Assembly (NCBI GenBank): GCA_003255065.1
Contig: QAOA01007097.1
Span: forward strand, 269,249 to 333,248
DNA from: Cercis canadensis
Lineage: Eukaryota; Streptophyta; Magnoliopsida; Fabales; Fabaceae
Reading direction: 5' to 3'
DNA length: 64,000 nt
Of this stretch, positions 51,164 to 62,740 are shown one piece after another (position 1 is the first letter of the stretch; each line of letters begins with the position of its first letter). Under the pieces are notes generated by a model. The model worked only from the letters and a program-made list of their open reading frames with translations, made no database searches and was not told the origin of the DNA. The position numbers and the translations under genes were made by a program.

Positions 51164-52824
51164 CTTTTATTAATAGGTAAATAATGATTGTAATTACAAT
51201 TGAAGGGGTTTGAATTGAAAAAAATATAAGAAGATTAATATTATGACCAGAAGTAAACTCAAATGAGATATAACTCTTTATATTTTTAATTAAAAAATCT
51301 ATTAATTAAAAAAATCAAATATTTATGCTTTATAAGATTTTTAAAAACAAAACTTAAGTAAAATTTTATAAGTATTTGTGGTGTTATTTTTTTTATTAAA
51401 ATATTATATGTGTATTTTTTTACACATTAATAACCACATTATATCTTTATTATTCTTTAAAATTTCATATTTATCGATGCCCAATTTCTCCCTTCCTCAC
51501 TAACCTCTAATGGTGTCTCTCCTTCCTCTGCAACAATCTCTCACTCCCACTCTCCATCCTTTCAGTAACTTTCTCACCCATTATCTTGTCCACCAAACAA
51601 AGTCAATATGAAAGTTTCAATTTTCTTTTCACCCATCCATTTTCCTCTGAAAATGACCAAAACCCATAACTGAGTGAAGTTGCAGAGAGCAGAAATGGAG
51701 AGGAAGTTGCAGAGAGTAAAAATGGGGAGGAAGAAGGAGAAAATAGAAATTTGAAGTACCTTCCACGATTAGACCACTTTTAGGAATGGAATCCTTTTAA
51801 GACAAGCAGACCGGAATTGACCACATCAAAAGCGGACCAAGAGCATTCCACTAAAATTCCCTATTATACTGTCCCTAAAGAAGGAACAAGCCATCTGATG
51901 CCTCTATTTCTCCTTAGCCTAGAGTGGAGGTTCAGGATGAGAAAAAGCAGCTCGGGGAGTCGGGGATTGTTGCAGAGGGAGGGAGAGACACCATGGAAGG
52001 TTGCTGGGAGAGACAAAAAATTAAAGAAGATGAAATTTTGAGAAATAATAAAAAAATAATATAATTGTTGATATGTAAAAAATATATATATATATATATA
52101 TAATATTTTATTATAAAAAATAGTATCACCAGCACTTATGAAAATTTATTTAAATTTTGTTTAATTTTAAATTTAAAAATGATGAAAAATTTAGATAATT
52201 TATAAGAATTTTGAATTTGAACTTTTGCATTGTTATGTAACTAAAAATAAAATTAAACATTTCAATAATGATCTATAAAATTTTTAAGCATATTTTCTTG
52301 ATTTTTTTTTTTCTATAAGTCCTTATCTAAATTGATTTTACTCTTAGAAAGATACAATCTAATTTATTAACCAATATTTGCATGTTCATAATGTATACTT
52401 TTAATAATAAACCATTGTTAGCAACAGAAAAACACCCAAACTTTTAAGATGTGATCTATTACATTGGTGGACAATATTTAGAGTGAATCTCAGTATAAAA
52501 ATAGATGGTTACTAAGATCAACAAGGAAAAAGGATTGAACTAAAATCATTTAAAAGTTGGAGGGACTTAATATGCAAAACGACATTCAAGTATGAAAAGT
52601 CTCCCAAATTCCTAATGATTGAAGGAATAATCACCATTTTGCGTAAATACACTTGTTTGCATAAATGTACTTTCATAGAATTTTTTGGCCATCTTATTTT
52701 TGTCTTAGTTATTATAAATAAGTGTGTTAATAATTGATGAAAAATATTTCTAATAGCATATTTTTGGATTTTTTTTTGTGGTTGGGATATCTATATATAT
52801 ATATATATATATTTTTTTTTTTTT

Positions 52825-52855
52825 GGGGGGGTGGGGGTGGGGGTGGTGGTTGGGG
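52825..52855 (+). other. G-rich run with quadruplex-forming pattern
   Basis: Runs of 7, 5, 5, 2, 2 and 4 G separated by one or two T follow a poly-T tract and an (AT)n repeat. At least four G runs of three or more with short loops fit the usual G-quadruplex pattern. Confidence 0.7.
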
Positions 52856-53511
52856 TAGTCATTGACATTTTAATTTTTGGTTGTATAATCTAACCTCTAT
52901 TTTGTGGGTTAGTGGCAGTGTGGCACCGATTTGACCATGGCATGCACAATAACGACACACCCGTTAGGAGATGACAACAAAGTAAGAGCACTTTCAGCTG
53001 AAAGCCAATCACAACTCGACAGGTGTATCCAAAAACCAGTTACTCTGAGGTTAAAAAAGAAATAGCGCCCTCTCCCACGCTCCCTCATCTTGCGTGCATA
53101 CCCATTTCCTCAAACAAAGAACCCCTCACAGAAACTGGATAACACGCCCTTCCGCGGCGCGTAAGGAGATTCGAAGCCAAAGGAGTAGTAAACGTCATGA
53201 GATCGTCGTGTCAGTGGCATTCCACAGTGTCATAATTGAGAAACCAACGGCCCAGATGTGAGTTCAGAAAACTAACGCTAACACACGTAATTGTCCGTAC
53301 AGCACGACGAACGAGATGTGACTCGGCGATATGTAGTAGGTGCTGAGACCAGGGATCATAATTGTGGTGTCAGCAGGTGAAAATGGGTGACTGGGTGTAA
53401 CCGGTGAAATAGCGGAATTGACTTGGGTGTAGGAACCGGGTGAAGCGGTGAAGAAGTAAAAAGTGATTCTTGTTTGACTTGGACAAGCTTTGGCCACAAG
53501 TGGCACTTTTT

Positions 53512-53840
53512 AAGATTTGGTGCAATAACTCTGTTTTTGGCGGCTAGTAAGCAAAGCAAACCAACCGTATCACGCACAGTTCATTCCACAGCAACCCAAA
53601 TGTCGGCGAGATCTTTTTCCACCATCTTTTCCTGTTTTTTATTTTTTTAATTATTTTATTTCTTGAGTAATTTTTCTTGTGTTTGTTATATAATAATTGG
53701 GATTGGGCTGGGCTAACGTAAAACATATTCAGCCCAAACCTATGTAGTTGGGTTTAAGTTATCCTGAAAAATGTTTTTTTTTGGTCATTAATGGTATATG
53801 AAAATGTTTGTTAAGCTACAGCATGGAGCTCCGGCAACGG
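53512..53840 (+). repeat. Duplicated flank, copy 1 (matches 61115-61419 and 60388-60694)
   Basis: Starts aagatttggtgcaataactc and ends at the 'gagctccggcaacgg' region. The same sequence occurs at 61115-61419 and, before the N, at 60388-60694. It marks the left edge of a segmental duplication that carries mTERF fragments. Confidence 0.85.
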
Positions 53841-53965
53841 TTTTCTGTTTAACTGAGACGGAATTCTATTTGAGTTTAAGCTTCAAGGAGAGATCGATCT
53901 TCTTCTTCTTCAAAAATGTCTGATTTTTGAGTTCCTTCTTTCCCATTGCTTGAAATTTCGAAGCC

Positions 53966-55258
53966 ATGTTTAATTTTCTTTGCAAAACCCTTGTTTTTCC
54001 ATAGGCATATTGGCAGCATTGTCAATTCTCCAACAACGCTTAAACTGGTTCCTGTACAGAACCAATGGTTTTCTGTGAAATACATTTCAAGTTTTCAACC
54101 ACTTGTTCAAATGAGGAGTCTTTTACAGTCTCATATGTCATTAACACTTGTGGGTTTTCACCCAAACAAGCTGTTTCAGTTTCCAAGCGCGTCAATTTTG
54201 AAACTCCAGAGAAGTCAGACTTGGTTATTAAGCTTTTGGAGAAGCATGAATTCTCACAAACCCAGACATTTAGTATCATTAGAGTAAGGCTACCATTGCT
54301 TCAATGTGATGCTGACAAAGCCCTTGTGCCCAAAATTGAGTTTTTTAAGTCCAAAGGTCTTTTGGCTTTTGACATTACCAAAATCATATTTGGGTGGCAG
54401 AAATCTTGACAAGAAACTTAGAGAAGCAAATCATTCCTCTATTAATTTCTATACAAGTTTGTTTTAATGTGACGACAAGTTTATTAAAGTTCTTAAATGT
54501 TATTCGGGTATCCTCCTTGATCTGAAACTTTCGTGATACCTAATATCAAAATATTAAGAGAAGAAAGAGTTCATGAGTCGCATATTTCTAAATTATTAGA
54601 ATGACATTCTAGGACATTGAGGAGAAATACTAATTGATTTAAAAAGATAGTGAAGCAAGTCGAGGGAACGGGGTTTAATCCTTCAAGGTTGCAGTTCGTT
54701 ATAGCTGGATAAGCAAATCTACATGGGCAAGGAAGGCTAGTGTTTATAAAAAGTGGAGTTGGTCTGACAATGAGATTGTTGCAGCATTTGCAAGGCATCC
54801 ATATTGTATGAAACATTCAGAGGATGAGATTGAGGTAGTAATGGAGTTTTTGGTCAATAAAATGGGCTATGAGTCTTCGGTTATTGCCAGCCATCCTGTA
54901 GTGCTGAATTTCAACTTGAATAAATGAATCATTCCAAGGGCTTCTGTGATTACAGTTTTGTTTTCAAAAGAATTCAACTCAGATCGTAGAACTCACTTGC
55001 ATCAGTGTTTCTCTCTGTTTCTCTTAGCAACTTTCTCTTCTACTCTGTTTCCTCTTAATTCATTGTTTTACATCATTCTGAGTCAATTTCTAAGGATCAT
55101 CTGAAGATTCCTTCAAGTTCTACATTATCCAAGCTGACCTTGCCTACAATGTTTGAGTCCACTGAAAGAGTCTTTTTGAACAAGTTTATCCTGTGTCATG
55201 AGAAGAAGCTGATGAACTATTGAAGCTCTGTAAGGCAAAACTGGATCTTGCAACATGA
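53966..55258 (+). pseudogene. mTERF-family pseudogene with several frameshifts and stops
   Basis: Starts MFNFLCKTLVFP and hits a stop after 12 codons. Family sequence then continues in other frames: a presequence-like part (to about 54100), SFTVSYVINTCGFSPKQAVS onward (54100-54400), a degraded stretch (54400-54740), a C-terminal part with ARHPYCMKHSEDEIEVVMEF (54770-54920) and a remnant of the family tail ending near 55258. In-frame stops occur after 'GWQKS' and after 'NLNK'. The order of pieces is that of an intact mTERF gene, so this is decay in place. It shares the left flank 53512-53840 with the fragment at 61448-61918. Confidence 0.88.
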
Positions 55259-55574
55259 CTGGAGAATAGAATAGGTTTTAGGTTAAGACTGCCATGAGTC
55301 ACTCTCTAAACTTCATTTCTTTTTGGTGGATTGAATACCAATCCCCGTATTATTTTGTTTATATTATTTGCTATACGGAGTAATTGTTGCCATGTTTCCT
55401 TGGCTTGTCCCAACTTGTGTGCAAGTAGTTGAATTCACATGATGAAACGATTTGACATGCCAAATTACAAGCAAACTCATAGCATACTCTAATGTATCCA
55501 ATAAATTTTGGGGAAAAAATATATTAATTAAACAAATAAGTATAAGGCCTCCTTTAGAAATAGGCGAGGGCTAT

Positions 55575-55880
55575 GTTACTATTACCATTCTTCTCTTAGG
55601 AGTGATTGTTATACCCTTTTTCAGTTGGGTGATACTCAATAAAATTTATAGTGTGATTTTAGTGTTATTGTGAAAATTTTAAAAAATTGAATCATTCAGT
55701 ATGTGTCAGAATACAAAATTTATTATAAAATATAAAAATGACATGATATAAGTCAAAAAATAAACTTAAAAAAATTATTTCCTAACAATGACACCAAAAT
55801 CACTATGAGTCTCACCCATATGAGGGATATAGCATTATCACCCTTAAATGATAAATGGTGGCATAATACTCACCTTAAAA
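55575..55880. repeat. MITE-like element between mTERF fragments
   Basis: The left end (gggtgatactcaataaaatt, then gtgtgattttagtg) and the right end (caccaaaatcactatgagtc, then cacc) are imperfect inverted repeats. Similar ends occur at 29560-30165. A remnant of the right end lies at about 61957-62055. Boundaries are approximate. Confidence 0.55.
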
Positions 55881-56561
55881 AAATATTGTGGCTTTTTAAA
55901 ATTTACCATATTGTGCGTGATGCATAAAATTATAATAAGAAAACATATCGAATATGATTGTTTCGAAGAAGATTTCTTCCTCACCTGTTTGAATTTTGTA
56001 TTTTTCCCTTAAAAAACAAAATAAGCATAATTTTCACCAATAATTACTATTGCCAATTTGTCATATCATCTTTATTTTATTTAAGAATGTTCTCTCTTCT
56101 CTTCTTCATTTTGGTTTAGTCTTCTTCCTCACCTGTTTGAATTTTATATTTTTTCCTAAAAAAAAACAAAATAACCAAATTATCACCATGTCACATTTAT
56201 TTATTGGGAGTCGTTTTTTTATATTTAATTTTATTAATAATATATTTTATTTAATGTCTAAATATAATATAAATTAATTTATGTTCCTTTAATAAAAGAA
56301 ATTTAATCAATTATAAAAAAAATTATTTAAGAAAAAAAATATTTAGTTAAAGCTAAAAAAAAATTATATTAATTAAAATAATTTATTCTATATTATATTT
56401 TGTAAAAATAAAAACTCCTATTTATTTATTATTTTCTTAAGAATGTTCTCCCCTCTCTTCTTGGTTGTGGCTTCGCTTCTAGGTTTTGATAGTCACACGC
56501 TTCCGAAAAGCACCCTTTCAGCTTAGCAGCTCCCTCCATTTACTACACAAATCTGAAGCTC

Positions 56562-56841
56562 ATGTTTAATTCCCAACGCCACAAGATCTTTCTCTCCCTG
56601 AAGGGTATAATAGTACCTTCACCAACCCCGAAATGCTATAGTCTTTTGCGACAGTACCTACCACCATTCTCTCTGAAATTCAGCACAAGCACTTCTGCTG
56701 AACACTCTTTTACAGTTTCCTATCTCATAAACAGTTGCGGGTTCTCACTGGAAGATGCCCCGAAAGCTTTCAATTCCAGGCGAGTTTGTTTTAAGACCTC
56801 ACAGAAGCCGGATTCAGTTCTCACCTCCTTCAGAAACCGTG
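56562..56841 (+). pseudogene. 5' fragment of an mTERF gene
   Basis: About 93 residues (MFNSQRHKIFLSLKGIIVPS onward) are nearly identical to the N-terminus of the intact gene at 62741. The match stops abruptly near 56842, after the codons for SFRNRG, and the frame ends soon after. About 700 bases of upstream flank also match. This is a duplicate cut by a breakpoint, with no C-terminal domain. Confidence 0.9.
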
Positions 56842-56881
56842 GTTACCTTCTGATGTTTATTATGTTACTTTATGCATGATA

Positions 56882-58057
56882 GGTAGGGAGTCTGGGTCAG
56901 ATCATCATATATATTTTGCATATTTCTGCTAATGTTTACAAAAAATAAGAAATTCAGGCATTTAGTGAATGGGATTTTTCAGGAGAATGTTGATTCTTTT
57001 TACACATTCTTAGAGATTCTTTTTGCTCATTATGTAGATTGCAAAACTTGCAAAGTGCCATTGGCTGTCTAAAAGTTCCTTTACAAGAGTTAGAATTGAG
57101 CACCAAACAGGTTACCACTTATGGCCATAGCCTCAGACTCGGATTCATGTATTGCCAAGCAAAACAAAAAATTGCCCTTATGTTTCCATATAGAAAAGGC
57201 AGCACTAGATAGTTTCCCTGAACTAAATCTCCAGTTTGGTATTCATTGGCTGCTAATTTCCCATGTTTCCATTGTTTAGTGACAACTGCACTGGAATACA
57301 TTTCCACTTTCCTTTTATTTTTCTTAATTTTTTCAAATTTCATATTTGCAAAAACATTTCTGGCTAATAGCCTGGGGCATGTCATCCCTCGGATGCTGCG
57401 CTTCCTTAACAGTCATGTTTGTCAGTTGTCTCAGATAAGTATTCATCAGTATATTGCAAGCATCTGAGGATTTTTATTTATTCCTTTCTATGATTGTCTT
57501 ATTGGATTTCTATTCTGGAATTGCCATTGATGGAATCTTTAGATTACTGGATGAGCAAATTCTTTTCTTTTTTCCTTCTTTGGCTTGGTGGGAGAGAGAA
57601 AGCGGGGTGGGGGGCTGTGTGGAAGAGACCATTGGCTAACAGGAAGACCATTGGTCCATAAGTTCTATGTGGCTATTGCTTCAGCCTTTCATGTTTACCG
57701 TTACATGTAGCACAAAAAGACAAAAATCTGGAGAGAAAAAAATGGTGAAAGATGGGCTAGGAAATAACGTGGTAAATTTCTTTAGTTGACCAATCCCGTT
57801 GAACATCAATAGTAATGGTTGGCTTGGAATAATTGGGTGTTGCGAGATCATGTGATTTAGATGCTCTTTATATGAATATTTTTGACTAATAGTGCCAGCG
57901 ATAATTCATGGAAGAGTTTTATGATGAAACTAGTTGGTTGAGTGCATATGGATGTGTGTCTGTGATCTTGTATGTAAATATTGTCTGAGTGGCTAGTGGC
58001 ACTCGTTTTCTTTTCGACTTTGTTCCCACTTACCTCTTTGTTTGATGCTACTTTCAG
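56882..58057. other. Sequence between the mTERF breakpoint and the coiled-coil exon
   Basis: It could be intronic or 5' sequence of the coiled-coil fragment that follows, but I could not identify an upstream exon. The short ORFs here have no recognisable product. Confidence 0.4.
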
Positions 58058-58252
58058 AATGAACATGATAAAATTCGGGAACTATCTCAGCAGTTGGCCA
58101 TAGAGAAGAAGCGAGCTGCAACATATAAAAGGCATCTTGAATTGATATTTGAACACATTGAGGAGCACAATGAGAACCTTTCAAAGAAAATAAAGCACAT
58201 AGTAGACAGTGTGAAGGAGATGGAAACCAAAGAACAACAGAGTCATAGATAG
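58058..58252 (+). pseudogene. Orphan terminal exon of an unidentified coiled-coil protein
   Basis: A T-rich acceptor (gatgctactttcag) is followed by 64 codons in one frame and a TAG. The translation runs NEHDKIRELSQQLAIEKKRA, then AATYKRHLELIFEHIEEHNE, then a Lys/Glu-rich end (KKIKHIVDSVKEMETKEQQ). It has strong heptad and charge patterns and looks like conserved protein. No start codon in this frame lies inside the exon and no matching exons were found upstream, so it is either the last exon of a gene I could not complete or a transposed fragment. No function can be given. Confidence 0.6.
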
Positions 58253-58957
58253 ATTCAATAATTTAGCCTTAAAATCAATCTTTCTCTGGATGAATTGCGG
58301 AATCTACTGTCAGTGTCAAAAATGCTGTTGGATGAAAGCTTGCAATAATAATCTGATAATTGCTGACTTAGGGTGTCTGCATCGATCCAGTTTTAGGTGT
58401 CCTCAGTTTGTTGAATGGAATTCATTGGATTGCTTTATATAATTTTCTACTGTAGTTGGTAGAAGAATGTAGTTCAGTCAATGTATAGGCCTTCTGAGCC
58501 CATTCTTGTGAAGTTGTGCTAACAATGTCCGGGCATTCTTGTTAATCTATTCCATTGTTTATTTTCTGAAATTTGTTCCAAGGCTTTCTTATTTGTATAG
58601 CACTCGAATAATCTCTATTCATTTCTAACGTTTACATCTTTCGTGTCTTCCAGTTTTACCTGGGTTACAAATATACACGTCTGATCTTCAATTTAATTCT
58701 CATTTTGGAACTATATCTAACATGACAATAGCCTAATAAATGATCAAAAGCATTCAACAATGAAATTATAAAAACAAATTATATCTATTCTCACAGAAAA
58801 GTAACAAGTTTATACAACTAACTAATTACTAGTTATATAATAAAACTAACAAGTTTATAATTAAGAAAGTATCTCCCCGCTCAAGGGTTTATATAACTGT
58901 CTGGATAAACTTCAAAAATCATCAATCAAGTAGTAGTAACCCAAGCTTAGAAGATGC

Positions 58958-58989
<32 letters not shown>

Positions 58990-59126
58990 NAAAAAAAAAA
59001 AAAAAAAAAAAAAGAGAAAGAAATAAAGAAAGTATTTTTTTTGTCCTGAAAGGCCATGCATGATATGCTACTCAAGAAGAGAAGATCATATCTATAGTAG
59101 CGCGCTGTACCCTGTAGAAGAGCAGC
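58253..59126. other. Spacer with poly-A tract and N
   Basis: Probably includes a 3' UTR of the coiled-coil exon (to about 58650). An A run of about 50 bases is interrupted by the N at 58990. The 3' UTR of the HIPP gene probably occupies the right part. No gene was seen. Confidence 0.45.
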
Positions 59127-60313
59127 TCATGATATGTTGCAATATCCTTCAGTATTCAAATCATTGAAAGTGTGAACAATACTGCTGCCAACTGGTCCAT
59201 CATGATGCTTGAATTCACCAGCATATGTGTATGGCCCTCGTGGAGGTTGTGGTGGACAATAATTGTGGGCAGGAGGTGGTGGTGCTCTTCTGTATGCCAT
59301 TGGATTTGGATGAGCAGGTTCATACCCATAATATGGCCTAGCTGCTGGTGGTATGGTGGCATTGTTCCTGGAAAGTAAGGATTAGGGCCATGCATGGTCG
59401 TGTGGGGATGGGGAGGATGATTCCCATTATTAGCAGGATTAGCATTAAGCGGCACTGCAGATCCACGACCTTTGAATTCGTGGGAATGAATATCCGTATC
59501 ATCAGAATCAGAATTCCCTTTCTTGTGCTTGCCTTTGCCACAGTTTGGGTCATGTTGATGTTTGGGATCCATTTCATACTTGTAAAGCTCAGCTTTTTTC
59601 CCAATATCTTCTATAGCCTTTATAAGTCTTGAAGTGTCTGCTACACCACAAACTGTAACCAGTCCTTTTTTTGTGTCCAAGTGAATATAAGTCACTCCTG
59701 GAGGAGAGAAAGTAAATTGAGCAGGATAGTTACGTTGTAGAATAAGAAATCACTAACCAAAAAAGAGTTCAATTATCTATAGAGACAAAATACTGATATG
59801 CTTGAAAATTACATGTTCCATTATGTGTGTACGCATGCAAATGAGATTGTTATGCATTACTGTTGCTTATTTGGATTCTATAATTAACATCCTAATGACA
59901 AAATGTGTGTCCTCAATTCATCATGGTCTAGTTAGCAGTAGCAGTCACTTTCTCTCTCTGATAACACCTTAATTTGCTACTTGAGATTTGCTAGGCTTAT
60001 ATCTATTCTTTTAGACACAACTCATGAGGTAGAAGCGAAAGCCTGTTACCTTGCATACATTCAATTAAACTTTAAAATTTGAGGAGATATATATATATAT
60101 ACGTACGTACCATTAATTTGCTTCAGCTTTTTCTTCACTTTGAGAGGACATACCTCACAACAATGGAGATTCACTTTCAGAACACAAGTCTGTTAAAAGA
60201 TTAAAAAAATCATTAATATAATTATATAATTGAAATGATGGAGTAATGTATAGATTAGCAGAGAGTTTAGGGTTTGTGGGTGTTACCGGACCAAGAAAGC
60301 CATGGTTTTCCAT
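59127..60313 (-). pseudogene. Heavy-metal-associated isoprenylated protein (HIPP), 3 exons, one frame break
   Basis: Exons 60313-60287, 60189-60111 and 59697-59127 have correct GT-AG borders. The start is MENHGFLGP. An HMA domain follows (CVLKVNLHCCEVCPLKVKKK to IGKKAELYKYE) with the CxxC metal pair C-E-V-C. Next come a His/Lys/Asp-rich linker and a Pro-rich region. Around 59345-59365 the conserved frame breaks: the Pro/Tyr-rich tail (ARPYYGYEPAHPNPMAYRRA) lies in another frame and ends GYCNIS and a TGA, where C-N-I-S is a fitting CaaX prenylation motif. Exon 3 is one base short, as a 1-base deletion predicts. Read straight through, the frame ends differently and lacks the CaaX box. It may be a true mutation or a draft error. 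Family role: metal binding at membranes. Confidence 0.8.
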
Positions 60314-61549
60314 TGACGTAATAGCCTCTGACGCGTCTGTCTCTCACGGACAATTGCTCAAATCCTAACAAATTAATATTGGGAATTAAGATTTGGTGCA
60401 ATGACTCTGTTTTTGGAGGCTAGTAAGCAAAGCAAACCAACCGTATCACGCACAGTTCATTCCACAGTCGGCGAGATCTTTTTCCTGTTTTTTATTTTTT
60501 TTTAATTATTTTATTTATTGGGTAATTTTTCTTGTGTTTGTTATATAATATTGGGATTGGGCTAGGCAAACCAAAACATATTCAGCCCAAACCTATGTAG
60601 TTGGGTTTAAGTTATCCTGAAAAATGTTTTTTTTTGGTCATTAATGGTATATGAAAATGTTTGTTAAGCTACAGCGTGGAGCTCCGGGAACGGCATATAC
60701 GATGAGAGGCGACGGTTTTACAAGGCATCCTATCCATACTGTATGAAACATTCAGAGAATAAGATTGAGGTAGTAATGGAGTTTTTTGTCAATAAAATGG
60801 GCTATGAGTCTTCGGTTGTTGCCNGGAGATATATATATATATACGTACGTACCATTAATTTGCTTCAGCTTTTTCTTCACTTTGAGAGGACATACCTCAC
60901 AACAATGGAGATTCACTTTCAGAACACAAGTCTGTTAAAAGATTAAAAAAATCATTAATATAATTATATAATTGAAATGATGTAGTAATGTATAGATTAG
61001 CAGAGAGTTTAGGGTTTGTGGGTTGTGGGTGTTACCGGACCAAGAAAGCCATGGTTTTCCATTGACGTAATAGCCTCTGACGCGTCTGTCTCTCACGGAT
61101 TAATATTGGGAATTAAGATTTGGTACAATGACTCTGTTTTTGGAGGCTAGTAAGCAAAGCAAACCAACCGTATCACGCACAGTTCATTCCACAGTCGGCG
61201 AGATCTTTTTCCTGTTTTTTATTTTTTTTAATTATTTTATTTATTGGGTAATTTTTCTTGTGTTTGTTATATAATATTGGGATTGGGCTGGGCAAACCAA
61301 AACATATTCAGCCCAAACCTATGTAGTTGGGTTTAAGTTATCCTGAAAAATGTTTTTTTTTGGTCATTAATGGTATATGAAAATGTTTGTTAAGCTACAG
61401 CGTGGAGCTCCGGGAACGGCATATACGATGAGAGGCGACGGTTTTACAAGGCATCCTATCCATACTGTATGAAACATTCAGAGAATAAGATTGAGGTAGT
61501 AATGGAGTTTTTTGTCAATAAAATGGGCTATGAGTCTTCGGTTGTTGCC
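60083..61549. repeat. About 730-bp direct duplication around a single N (probable contig overlap)
   Basis: 60083-60823 and 60825-61549 carry the same sequence in the same order: HIPP exon 2, HIPP exon 1, the 'aagatttggt' flank and the start of the mTERF fragment. Small indels separate them, for example a missing 'caattgctcaaatcctaac' stretch in copy two. The N is at 60824. The second HIPP exons 1 and 2 are therefore probably not a separate gene. Confidence 0.9.
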
Positions 61550-61918
61550 AGCCATCCTGTAGTGCTGAATTTCAGCTTGAATAAACGAATCATTCCAAGG
61601 GCTTCTGTGATTAAAATTTTGTTTTCAAAGAAATTCAACTCAGATCGTAAAACTCACTTGCATCAGTGTTTCTCTCTGTTTCTCTTAGCAACTTTCTCTT
61701 CTACTCTGTTTCCTCTTAATTCATTGTTTTACATCATTCTGAGTCAATTTCTAAGGATCATCTGAAGATTCCTTCAAGTTATATATTATCCAAGCTGACC
61801 TTGCCTACAATGTTTGAGTCCACCGAAAGAGTCTTTTTGAACAAGTTTATCCTGTGTCATGAGAAGAAGCTGATGAACTATTGAAGCTCTATAAGGCTAA
61901 ACTAGATCTTGCAACATG
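61448..61918 (+). pseudogene. 3' fragment of an mTERF gene
   Basis: Encodes RHP-, MKHSENKIEVVMEFFVNKMG and KRIIPRASV-type C-terminal mTERF sequence. The tail around 61800-61918 is frame-shifted. It is the sister of 54780-55258 in the older pseudogene. The 5' half is missing: the duplicated flank (ending 61419) joins almost directly to the C-terminal part. The first 100 bases are also present at 60724-60823, before the N. Confidence 0.88.
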
Positions 61919-61956
61919 ACTGGAGAATAGAATAGGTTTTAGGTTAAGACTGACAT

Positions 61957-62740
61957 GACACCAAAATCTCTAAATCAGTCTCACTCAAATCCACCCACAT
62001 AAGGGATATAGCGTTATCACCCGTAAACAAAGAATGGTAGCATAATACTCACCTTGCAAATACTGTGGCTTTCTAAAATTTACTATATTGTGAGTGATGC
62101 ATAAAATTGCAGTAAGAAAACATACCAAATATAATTGTTTCGAAGAAGATTTCTTCCTCACCTGTTTGAATTTTGTATTTTTCCCTTAAAAAACAAAATA
62201 ACCAAATTATAATAAGCATAATTTTCACCAATAATTGTTAATGCCAATTTGCCATATCATCTTTATTTTATTTAAGAATGTTCTCTCTTCTCTTCTTCAT
62301 TCTGGTTTAGTCTTCTTCCTCACTTGTTTGAATTTTGTATTTTTTCCTTAAAAAAATAAATAACCAAATTATAAAAGTATAATGACTATTGTCAATTTGC
62401 CATATCACCTAGTCATTATTTTTACACTTAATTTTATTAATAACACATTTTATTTAATATTTAAATATAATATAAATTAATTTATTTTTTTAATAGAAAA
62501 TTTTATTTAATAAAAAAATATTTAGTTAAAGCTAAAAAAGAATTTATATTAATTAAAAATAATTTATTCTATATTATATTTTGTGAAAATAAAAACTCCT
62601 ATTTATTTATTATTTTCTTAAGAATGTTCTCCCTTTCTTCTTCGTTGTGGCTTCGCTTCTAGGTTTCACAGTCACACACTTCCGAAAAGCACCCTTTCAG
62701 TTTAGCAGCTCCCTCCATTTACTACACAAATCTGAAGCTC
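61957..62740. repeat. 5' flank of the intact mTERF gene, duplicated at 55785-56561
   Basis: The two flanks align over about 750 bases, including MITE-like right-end sequence, the 'gaagatttcttcctcacctg' stretch (present twice in each copy in slightly different form), an AT-rich MITE remnant and the leader 'actacacaaatctgaagctc' before the start codon. Differences are scattered substitutions and short indels. Confidence 0.85.

Larger units (their letters stand above)
47234..53510. other. Gene-free AT-rich intergenic region
   Basis: About 6 kb without a supportable gene. It contains two N-centred duplications (listed separately), (AT)n runs near 52083-52103 and 52793-52811, a G-rich run at 52825-52855 and a T run near 47739. 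A more GC-rich stretch at 52980-53500 has ORFs on the minus strand (53264-53577) that I cannot assign. Confidence 0.45.

Noticed and set aside
53264..53577. Minus-strand ORFs in a more GC-rich stretch
   Set aside because: Pro/Ser-rich sequence with no family I recognise, overlapping frames and no splice structure; part of it lies in a duplicated non-coding flank.
59172..59632. Plus-strand ORFs opposite HIPP exon 3
   Set aside because: They are the complement of His- and Pro-rich HIPP codons; Trp- and Met-rich translations are typical of such shadows.
60743..60946. mTERF-like ORF running through the N
   Set aside because: It is an artefact of joining mTERF sequence to the repeated HIPP flank at the N at 60824.
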